Shown here: in pieces, positions 1 to 7,417 of the stretch
Layout: each line of letters starts with the position of its first letter
How positions within the stretch are numbered: position 1 is the stretch's first letter
NCBI GenBank assembly: GCA_019911785.1
Contig: JAIOJM010000155.1
Coordinates: forward strand, 1 to 7,417
Direction: 5' to 3'
DNA from: Sulfuricella sp.
Lineage (GTDB): Bacteria > Pseudomonadota > Gammaproteobacteria > Burkholderiales > Sulfuricellaceae
Length of the DNA: 7,417 nucleotides
Made by a program: the position numbers and the translations under genes
The notes under the pieces: generated by a model
Seen by the model: the letters and a program-made list of their open reading frames with translations, nothing else
Databases searched by the model: none
Told to the model about the DNA's origin: nothing

Positions 1-2594
1 TCCCGTGTAATCTCCCGGACGAAGGACTGATCCACTTTCAGCTTGTCGATGGCAAATTGCTTCAGGTAGCTGAGCGAAGAATAGCCGGTGCCGAAATCGT
101 CGATCGAAATCGCAATCCCCGCCTCTTTCAGTTCCCGCAGCACCTTGATCACCCGGTCCGCGTCTTCCATCACCGCGCTTTCGGTCATCTCCAGTTCCAG
201 GTAGCGCCCGTCGATCCCCGTGTCCAGCAGCACCCCGGTCGTCATCTTGACCAGATGACGCTGCCTGAACTGGTGCGCCGACAGGTTTACCGCCACTGGC
301 GGCGTCATCACTCCGGCATCCTGCCAGGCCTTGACCTGGGCGCAGGACGTCCGCATCACCCACTCGCCGATCGGAAATATCAGGCCGGATTCCTCCGCCA
401 GCGGGATGAATTTCTCCGGAGAAACCAGCCCCATTTCCGGATGCTGCCAGCGGATCAATGCCTCGGCGCCGACGATCTCGCCGTTGCGCAGACTTACCTG
501 CGGCTGGTAATGAAGCAGCAGTTCGCCGTTATCCACCGCATGGCGCAGGCGGGTTTCCAGATTCAGCCTTTCGACAGAGCTGGCATTCATGTTTTCGTCG
601 TAAAAGCGGAACCTGTTGCGGCCGCGCTTCTTGGCACGGTACATGGCCACATCGGCATTCTTCAGCAATTCTTCGCCACTGGCGCCATCCTTGGGGTACA
701 AGCTGATGCCGATGCTGGCGCCAATGAATACCTCGCGACCGGAAACACCGAAGGGTCTTGCCAGGGCATCGAGAATCTTCTGGGCAACCGGAATCACGCT
801 ATCCGCGGTATCCATTTCCACCAGCACGACGAATTCGTCTCCCCCCAGGCGCGCCACGGTGTCGCTGTCGCGCATCAGATCGGTCAGGCGCGCCGCCACG
901 CCACGCAACAGTTCATCGCCCGCGCCATGACCCAGGCTGTCGTTGATTTCCTTGAAGCGGTCAAGATCGAGCAGCAGCAGGGCAACAACGGATTTTTCCC
1001 GGGCCGCGCGCTCGATCTGCAGGCCGATGCGGTCGTTGAAAATGGCGCGATTGGCCAGACCGGTCAGGGTATCGTGCGTGGCCTGATGCGCCAGTTGCTC
1101 CTCGTAGCGTTTGCGCTCGGTGATATCCCTGAAGGTCACCACGGCACCGGTCACCTTCCCGCCTTCAAGCATGGGGATGACCGTATAATCCGCATAAAAA
1201 CCGCTGCCATCCTTGCGCCAGAGCATTTCATCGCTGCCCTGATGGCTGATGCCCTCTTCAATCGCCGCAGCCATCGGGCATTCCTCTTGCGGAAACGGAG
1301 TGCCGTCAGCCTTACTGTGATGCACGGTTTGATGCAGGGGCAAGCCGAGCAACTCGTCCACCTGATAATCCAGCATGGATGCGGCCGACGGATTGACGAA
1401 GGTAATCATGCCTTCCGTGTCCACCCCGCAAATGCCTTCCCCGGCAGAATCCAGGATCAGCTGGTTGCGGTAGCCGAGCTTCTCGATTTCCTGGCTGGAC
1501 TGCAAAACCTGATTTTTCCATGCCTCCAGATTATCCGCCATCTCGTCGAACGAGCGCGCCAACTGCCCAATCTCTTCATTGTCATGCGGCAGACCGGAAC
1601 GGGCGGCAAGATCGCGCTGGCCCATGCGCCTGGCCGCGCTGGACAGAGCCCGAACGCGTTTCAGCACCAGCACGTCACCGCCCACCCAGGCCAGCGCAAG
1701 CACCAGCAGGCCCATCCCCAGCATCAGCGAGACGTTGCGGACAAAGGCATGATTGGCTTGCGCATACACCACCTCGGCGGGAAGACCCGCCACCGCATAG
1801 GCACAACAGCTGGGCAGGCTGAACAAGGGGGTAAACGCGAATATCCGCCGGACGCCATCGAGGCCGACACCGTCATAAGTTCCCTCACCCTGCGACTGCT
1901 GAATGTGCTTGAACAGCGGCAGGGCGGCCATCGACTTGCCGACGTAATCTTCAGGATCGGGATGGCGGGCCAGAATGTTCCCGCCACCATCGAGCAGGAT
2001 GGCAACATCCATCGTTTCCAGGTGTGGCGTTTCAGCCAGGCGTTCGTTCAATCGGTCAAGGTCGAGAAGAACGAAAACCACCCCCCAAACCTGATTGTCG
2101 GCATTGATGAGCGGATAGCCAAAATGAATGCCTCGCTTGGCGGCAACACGGCCGACCTGATAGTCGCCGACGGAGAATTCCCGGGTCGCGACCGCGCGCT
2201 GGAAATAGGCACGATCCGCCACGTTGACCGGCCCCGGCAGCGGCAGCGCGCTGCACACCACGTCGCCGTTGCTGAGCGCGACACCGACGTTGCCGTAATC
2301 CGAGCTGAAACGCAGGATGTTCGCCATCACCTTGTTGCAGGGACCCGCCGATTTGGCATCCGGGATTTCTGCCAGGGTCGAAAGGCCCTTCAGCAACTGG
2401 CGCACGGAGAAAGAGGTGGTCCGGTGCCCCTCGGCAAGCGTCTGCGCCAGCTTCAGCGCCTCTCTCTGCGCATATTCTGCTGCCTCCCGCCGCTGCTCGA
2501 AGGTAGAATAGAGCACCAGAAGAAAGGCCGGCAATACGGCCGCCAGGATCAGCAGCATCAGCCGGCAGCGCAGACCCATAAACAGCCGAAACAT
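1..2594 (-). CDS. Cache-HAMP-PAS-GGDEF-EAL c-di-GMP signalling protein (3' end beyond left edge)
   Basis: Membrane-bound sensor predicted to make and/or degrade cyclic di-GMP; 864 residues are visible and the C-terminus is cut off. Domain order (approximate residues): TM helix 11-31; periplasmic double-Cache-like sensor 35-284 (ADRAYFQRAV, then YPLIN and VVFVLLDLDRL); TM helix 288-309; HAMP 310-362; PAS 370-495 ending in DITERKR; GGDEF from about 500; EAL from about 690. The diguanylate cyclase motif GGDEF (584-588) is intact, with the inhibitory site RDSD (575-578) exactly five residues upstream. The visible phosphodiesterase residues are present: E711 of EALIRW, N770, E802, D832-D833 of DDFGTGYSSL and K853. 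The distal EAL residues lie outside the window. The start at 2594 follows GGGAGG (2603-2598) with a short 3-nt gap; Met6 at 2579 is an alternative. The gene diverges from the yffB-dapE-prmB operon. The sensed ligand and the net activity cannot be read from sequence. Confidence 0.95.
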   Translation of the reverse strand, partial: MFRLFMGLRCRLMLLILAAVLPAFLLVLYSTFEQRREAAEYAQREALKLAQTLAEGHRTTSFSVRQLLKGLSTLAEIPDAKSAGPCNKVMANILRFSSDYGNVGVALSNGDVVCSALPLPGPVNVADRAYFQRAVATREFSVGDYQVGRVAAKRGIHFGYPLINADNQVWGVVFVLLDLDRLNERLAETPHLETMDVAILLDGGGNILARHPDPEDYVGKSMAALPLFKHIQQSQGEGTYDGVGLDGVRRIFAFTPLFSLPSCCAYAVAGLPAEVVYAQANHAFVRNVSLMLGMGLLVLALAWVGGDVLVLKRVRALSSAARRMGQRDLAARSGLPHDNEEIGQLARSFDEMADNLEAWKNQVLQSSQEIEKLGYRNQLILDSAGEGICGVDTEGMITFVNPSAASMLDYQVDELLGLPLHQTVHHSKADGTPFPQEECPMAAAIEEGISHQGSDEMLWRKDGSGFYADYTVIPMLEGGKVTGAVVTFRDITERKRYEEQLAHQATHDTLTGLANRAIFNDRIGLQIERAAREKSVVALLLLDLDRFKEINDSLGHGAGDELLRGVAARLTDLMRDSDTVARLGGDEFVVLVEMDTADSVIPVAQKILDALARPFGVSGREVFIGASIGISLYPKDGASGEELLKNADVAMYRAKKRGRNRFRFYDENMNASSVERLNLETRLRHAVDNGELLLHYQPQVSLRNGEIVGAEALIRWQHPEMGLVSPEKFIPLAEESGLIFPIGEWVMRTSCAQVKAWQDAGVMTPPVAVNLSAHQFRQRHLVKMTTGVLLDTGIDGRYLELEMTESAVMEDADRVIKVLRELKEAGIAISIDDFGTGYSSLSYLKQFAIDKLKVDQSFVREITR

Positions 2595-2748
2595 ACCCCT
2601 CCCATTATTATTGTTTGATCTTAAAGTAGAATTTTATCTTAGTACATAATGACTATAGACTGAGTAAAATTCGACATTTTTCAGGGAAAACCCTAACCAA
2701 ACCTCAGGGAGTTTCCAACGACGGCATCGCCCCTGATAAAATGCGATC
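2595..2748. promoter_or_regulatory. AT-rich divergent intergenic region
   Basis: This 154-bp gap separates the divergent starts of the sensor gene and yffB, so it should hold both promoters. About 2604-2690 is strikingly AT-rich compared with the flanking genes. I see several TATAAT-like strings, including TATAGT read on the minus strand within 2651-2660 and TAAAAT on the plus strand at 2737-2742. None is paired with a good -35 box at a normal distance, so I do not call a specific promoter. The plus-strand TAAAAT ends only 6 nt before the yffB ATG, and no Shine-Dalgarno precedes that start. No convincing operator or terminator hairpin is visible. Confidence 0.4.
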
Positions 2749-5128
<2,380 letters not shown>

Positions 5129-5148
5129 TACGTCGCCCTATTATTCTC

Positions 5149-5176
5149 TTGACACCGTAACCATATGGGTTACAAT
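5149..5176 (+). promoter_or_regulatory. Sigma-70-type promoter of higBA
   Basis: A perfect -35 box TTGACA (5149-5154) and a -10 box TACAAT (5171-5176, five of six consensus bases) are separated by 16 bp. This is the strongest promoter-like sequence in the window. Transcription would be expected to start about 6-8 nt after the -10 box, at roughly 5182-5184, which coincides with the higB ATG at 5182. The toxin message is therefore probably leaderless or nearly so, in keeping with the absence of a Shine-Dalgarno there. The start site is predicted from spacing only. Confidence 0.85.
5157..5173. promoter_or_regulatory. Palindromic operator candidate for HigA
   Basis: GTAACCATATGGGTTAC is an inverted repeat with perfect 6-bp arms (GTAACC/GGTTAC) around a 5-bp centre. 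It fills the spacer of the higBA promoter and reaches into the -10 box. HigA-type antitoxins commonly repress their own operon from palindromes placed this way, so autorepression is the natural reading; binding itself is inferred. A further half-site-like AACCAT at 5178-5183 repeats 5159-5164 after 19 bp and overlaps the higB start codon, which may extend the operator. Confidence 0.7.
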
Positions 5177-5181
5177 CAACC

Positions 5182-5460
5182 ATGATTAGGTCGTTTGCAC
5201 ACAAAGGTCTGGAACTTTTCCATTGCACCGGCAAAACCAAGGGTATACAGGCCATTCACGCCAAGCGTCTGCATCAGATATTGACCATGCTGGAAGCTGC
5301 AAAAACCGTGGAAGACATGGACGCACCAGGACTTAAGCTGCACCCGCTGAAGGGCACTCGCCAGAATATCTGGGCTGTGACCGTTCAGGCAAACTGGCGC
5401 ATTACCTTTCGCTTTGAAGCGGGCGATGCTGAAATCGTCAATTACGAGGACTACCATTAG
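5182..5460 (+). CDS. higB: HigB-type (RelE superfamily) mRNA interferase toxin
   Basis: A 92-residue toxin of the RelE/ParE superfamily, HigB (plasmid maintenance killer) type. This family cleaves mRNA in the ribosomal A site when free of antitoxin. It has the same length as Proteus vulgaris HigB and keeps the family blocks: KLHPLKGTR (52-60), WAVTVQANWRITFRF (64-78) and the C-terminus VNYEDYH. Candidate catalytic and RNA-contact residues present are His54, Lys57, Arg73, Tyr91 and the final His92, so the toxin looks functional. The gene lies directly upstream of its antitoxin with a 9-nt gap, the toxin-first order typical of higBA. No Shine-Dalgarno precedes the ATG, and the -10 box ends 6 nt before it. 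Two 60-base lines counted by hand (5221-5340) are about 52% GC, against about 68% for a prmB line (4621-4680), which fits acquisition by transfer. Confidence 0.95.
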   Translation: MIRSFAHKGLELFHCTGKTKGIQAIHAKRLHQILTMLEAAKTVEDMDAPGLKLHPLKGTRQNIWAVTVQANWRITFRFEAGDAEIVNYEDYH

Positions 5461-5464
5461 GAGA
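5459..5464 (+). promoter_or_regulatory. Ribosome binding site of higA
   Basis: AGGAGA overlaps the last two bases of the higB stop codon and lies 5 nt before the higA ATG. It fixes the start at 5470 rather than at the in-frame ATG at 5479. Its strength contrasts with the missing Shine-Dalgarno of higB, which would favour antitoxin synthesis from the shared message. Confidence 0.85.
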
Positions 5465-5469
5465 AACAC

Positions 5470-5763
5470 ATGAGCAGGATGCACAACCCCGCTCACCCCG
5501 GCGAAATACTTCACGACCTCTGGCTGGAGCCGCTGGGCGTAAACATTACCGATGCGGCGGAAAAACTTGGCGTAAGCCGCAAGACACTATCCAAGATCAT
5601 CAACGGCAACGCGGGCATATCAGCGGACATGGCACTCAGGCTGTCCGCCTGGCTGGGTACGACCCCTGACCTGTGGCTGGGCATGCAAGCCCAGTGGGAA
5701 CTGTGGCAGGCCGAGCAACTGCCAAGACCAAATATCAAGCCGCTGGAGCGGATAGCGGCTTGA
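5470..5763 (+). CDS. higA: HigA-type antitoxin, XRE-family DNA-binding protein
   Basis: A 97-residue HigA/VapI-type antitoxin that should bind and neutralise HigB and repress the shared promoter. The N-terminal [18 protein letters not shown] is the signature opening of this family. The helix-turn-helix follows at about residues 26-48 ([22 protein letters not shown], with recognition helix SRKTLSKII), then [29 protein letters not shown], which is typical of the family core. The start at 5470 is supported by AGGAGA five bases upstream. In HigBA systems the antitoxin carries a folded DNA-binding domain through most of its length rather than a long disordered tail, as seen here. Hand-counted GC at 5521-5580 is about 60%, between the toxin and the neighbouring housekeeping genes. 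The pair is likely an addiction module inserted between the prmB and rluB operons. Confidence 0.96.
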   Translation: MSRMHNPAHPGEILHDLWLEPLGVNITDAAEKLGVSRKTLSKIINGNAGISADMALRLSAWLGTTPDLWLGMQAQWELWQAEQLPRPNIKPLERIAA

Positions 5764-5808
5764 GTGTGAAGGTGTTAAGCAAGACCTGGTACCGTGATTT
5801 CAGCGCAT

Positions 5809-5892
5809 GTAGGGCGGATGAGCGCAGCGTTATCCGCCGTATGAAATAATCCCCATGCGGCGGATAACGGCCTGCGGCCTCATCCGCCCTAC
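5809..5892. repeat. REP/BIME-like paired palindromic element
   Basis: This is a composite inverted repeat. The outer arms are 14 bp and perfect: GTAGGGCGGATGAG (5809-5822) against CTCATCCGCCCTAC (5879-5892). The inner arms are 11 bp and perfect: GTTATCCGCCG (5829-5839) against CGGCGGATAAC (5858-5868). Each half can also fold alone through GGCGGAT/ATCCGCC (5814-5819 region with 5832-5838, and 5860-5865 region with 5882-5888); the right half carries a nested GGCC-TGC-GGCC stem. Two head-to-head REP-like units are the usual form of a BIME, and similar GGCGGAT-core palindromes are common in proteobacterial intergenic regions, where RAYT transposases mobilise them. It sits between the ends of higA and the convergent rluB, so as RNA it could also act as a bidirectional terminator or 3'-end stabiliser, although no U-tract follows. 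Copy number elsewhere is unknown. Confidence 0.88.
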
Positions 5893-5931
5893 TATCCCAC
5901 CCCTGGCCTCCGACTCAACCCGTCTCTCCAA

Positions 5932-7038
5932 TCAGCGCGATGGCGACGACTTGCGTGGACGGCGAGCCGGTTTTTCTTGTGCCACAGCGGGCGCCACGGG
6001 AGGATGTGACCTGATCCTGCTTACCCGCTTCTCCTCGTCAGGGCGCGTCTGCCTGTCGGCGATGGCGGGGGCTTCTATCCCCGCCCATTTCAGGATCTGA
6101 CGCACCTGTAGCGGATCCAGCTCCATGGTTTGCCCGCGCTTCAGGCGCGGCGGCAGGTTGATCGCACCGAAGCGCACCCGCATCAACCGGCTGACGGTCA
6201 GGCCGACCGCTTCGAACATGCGCCGCACCTCGCGGTTACGACCCTCGCGCAAGACGACGCGATACCAGTGGTTGATACCTTCACCGCCCTGGTCGGAAAT
6301 CGTATCGAAATTCGCCGTGCCGTCCTCAAGCTCGATCCCCGCCGTGAGCTGCTCCATCTGCTCGGGCGTGAGCGTGCCCAGGGTGCGCACTGCGTATTCA
6401 CGCTCCACCTCGAAACGCGGGTGCATCAAATGATTGGCCAGTTCGCCGGAGGTGGTGAAAATCAGCAGGCCGCTGGTGTTGAAATCCAGGCGGCCGATGG
6501 CGATCCATTTCGAGGTTCTCATCTGCGGCAGGCGGTCGAACACGCTGGGACGGCCTTCCGGGTCGTCACGGCTGACGATCTCGCCTTCCGGCTTGTGATA
6601 GAGCATGATGCGCGGCATCTTGCCCGCAGCACGAACACGGACGTTCTTGCGATCCACCCGGACGACGTCATCATCGCCGATGCGAGCGCCCAGTTCGGCC
6701 ACCTGACCGTTGACCGTCACCCGCCCGGCCTTGATGAGTTCTTCCATGTCGCGGCGCGAACCCAGCCCGGCCTGGGCCAGGATCTTCTGCAGCTTCTGGG
6801 TCGGCTGATGACCTCGACGCACATGCGGCGTGCCGGCTTTGTCGGTGACGACATCGTCCTCCTGAATTTCATACACTGGAGCGGGAGCTTCCTCTTCCCA
6901 GCCAGGCTTTACTTCGCTTTGCGCCTTCAGCGGCTTGCGAAACGGCGTCTTCTTGCCGCCGCGGAATTCCTGATTGCTCGCTTTCTTCCTTGGCGGCGAA
7001 TCGGAGCGCGCTCCGGTGGAATCCTTCTTTTCTGGCAT
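5932..7038 (-). CDS. rluB: 23S rRNA pseudouridine synthase RluB
   Basis: RluB isomerises uridine 2605 of 23S rRNA (E. coli numbering) to pseudouridine during 50S maturation. The 368-residue protein has a charged, probably disordered N-terminal extension of about 78 residues. An S4 RNA-binding domain follows at about 80-127 ([31 protein letters not shown] as the core, read in pieces), then the RsuA-family catalytic domain at about 142-315. The catalytic aspartate is Asp185 in [11 protein letters not shown]. The family block [17 protein letters not shown] starts near residue 264, followed by [11 protein letters not shown] basic, low-complexity tail of roughly 50 residues closes the protein. RluB, RluE and RluF share this fold; the S4 domain, length and scpB neighbour favour RluB. 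The ATG at 7038 has AGGA four bases upstream, and the scpB stop is 16 nt away, so the two are probably cotranscribed. Confidence 0.95.
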   Translation of the reverse strand: MPEKKDSTGARSDSPPRKKASNQEFRGGKKTPFRKPLKAQSEVKPGWEEEAPAPVYEIQEDDVVTDKAGTPHVRRGHQPTQKLQKILAQAGLGSRRDMEELIKAGRVTVNGQVAELGARIGDDDVVRVDRKNVRVRAAGKMPRIMLYHKPEGEIVSRDDPEGRPSVFDRLPQMRTSKWIAIGRLDFNTSGLLIFTTSGELANHLMHPRFEVEREYAVRTLGTLTPEQMEQLTAGIELEDGTANFDTISDQGGEGINHWYRVVLREGRNREVRRMFEAVGLTVSRLMRVRFGAINLPPRLKRGQTMELDPLQVRQILKWAGIEAPAIADRQTRPDEEKRVSRIRSHPPVAPAVAQEKPARRPRKSSPSR

Positions 7039-7054
7039 ATCGTCCTGCTTTCCT

Positions 7055-7417
7055 TTATTCGTTAGTTGTTGCGAGTAAATTTACGTCGGCCTGCTCCAGC
7101 CGTGGCAATTCCTCCAGCGAGCGCAAACCAAGATCGTCGAGCATTTGTTTGGTGGTGGCGAACAGTGCCGGCCGGCCCGGCACGTCGCGGTGGCCAACCA
7201 CATCGATCCAGCCGCGCTCTTCCAGCGTCTTGATCACCTGGCTGCTGACCGTCACTCCGCGGATATCCTCGATGTCGCCACGCGTCACCGGCTGCTTGTA
7301 GGCGATGATCGCCAGGGTTTCCATGACAGCGCGGGAATAGCGCGGCGGCTTTTCCGGGTTGAGGCGGTCGAGATGTTTCTGGTATTCGGCGCGCGCCTGG
7401 AAGCGCCAGCCACTCGC
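7055..7417 (-). CDS. scpB: Segregation and condensation protein B (5' part beyond right edge)
   Basis: This is the C-terminal part of ScpB, which with ScpA and SMC forms the bacterial condensin-like complex that organises and separates chromosomes. The visible 120 residues are open to the right edge and read into the window in frame. They begin [19 protein letters not shown] and continue with [30 protein letters not shown], the hallmark second winged-helix domain of Scp[21 protein letters not shown] and [13 protein letters not shown] follow. The ATG at 7324 is an internal methionine, not the start, because conserved ScpB sequence lies upstream of it. The gene ends with TAA at 7055-7057, sixteen bases before rluB; scpA would be expected further upstream, outside the window. 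Confidence 0.97.
   Translation of the reverse strand, partial: ASGWRFQARAEYQKHLDRLNPEKPPRYSRAVMETLAIIAYKQPVTRGDIEDIRGVTVSSQVIKTLEERGWIDVVGHRDVPGRPALFATTKQMLDDLGLRSLEELPRLEQADVNLLATTNE

Noticed and set aside
57..2618. An 853-codon open frame on the plus strand opposite the sensor gene.
   Set aside because: It mirrors the GGDEF-EAL gene in another frame. The minus-strand translation has clear TM, HAMP, PAS, GGDEF and EAL motifs, while the plus-strand product is rich in His, Gln and Arg and shows no domain. Long antisense frames are expected in high-GC DNA.
2681..2692. AGGGAAAACCCT as a possible hairpin or terminator in the divergent gap.
   Set aside because: Only a four-base stem with no U-tract, in a region where no transcript should end.
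5809..5892. CRISPR array or IS end from the repeated GGCGGAT words.
   Set aside because: There are no regularly spaced direct repeats with spacers, no transposase and no target-site duplication visible. The paired palindromes fit a REP/BIME better.
6130..7065. A 311-codon plus-strand open frame across rluB.
   Set aside because: Shadow of rluB, whose minus-strand product has the S4 domain and the catalytic GRLDFNTSG motif.

Overview
The window looks like a high-GC proteobacterial chromosome, most likely a betaproteobacterium (perhaps a Nitrosomonadales/Gallionellales-type lineage). The protein families and the pairings dapE-prmB and scpB-rluB suggest this, but the exact taxon is an inference. 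Almost all of the window is coding, and no gene-free stretch exceeds 300 bases.

Left part (1-2594, minus strand): most of a large membrane-bound c-di-GMP signalling protein. Its order is TM, periplasmic double-Cache-like domain, TM, HAMP, PAS, GGDEF, EAL. It runs off the left edge inside the EAL domain. The visible catalytic motifs of both output domains, and the GGDEF inhibitory site, are intact.

Middle (2749-5128, plus strand): a tightly packed operon diverging from the sensor gene across a 154-bp AT-rich gap. It encodes an ArsC/Spx-like thioredoxin-fold protein (YffB family), DapE (lysine/diaminopimelate biosynthesis) and PrmB (glutamine methyltransferase for ribosomal protein uL3). The junctions overlap (TAATG and ATGA), which suggests translational coupling.

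Small accessory island (5149-5892, plus strand): a type II toxin-antitoxin pair in toxin-first HigBA order. It has its own near-consensus promoter with a 17-bp palindromic operator candidate inside it. The toxin start codon lies only 6 nt after the -10 box, so the toxin message is probably leaderless, while the antitoxin has a good Shine-Dalgarno. An 84-bp REP/BIME-like double palindrome follows at 5809-5892, at the convergent junction with the next operon.

Right part (5932-7417, minus strand): RluB (23S rRNA pseudouridine synthase), preceded by the C-terminal part of ScpB (chromosome segregation), which enters from the right edge. They sit 16 nt apart, as in an scpB-rluB operon.

Overall this is a mostly ordinary housekeeping region with one small accessory module. 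I did not find convincing evidence of a previously undescribed system. The most interesting points are the higBA control region, the paired palindrome beside it, and the multi-domain c-di-GMP enzyme.
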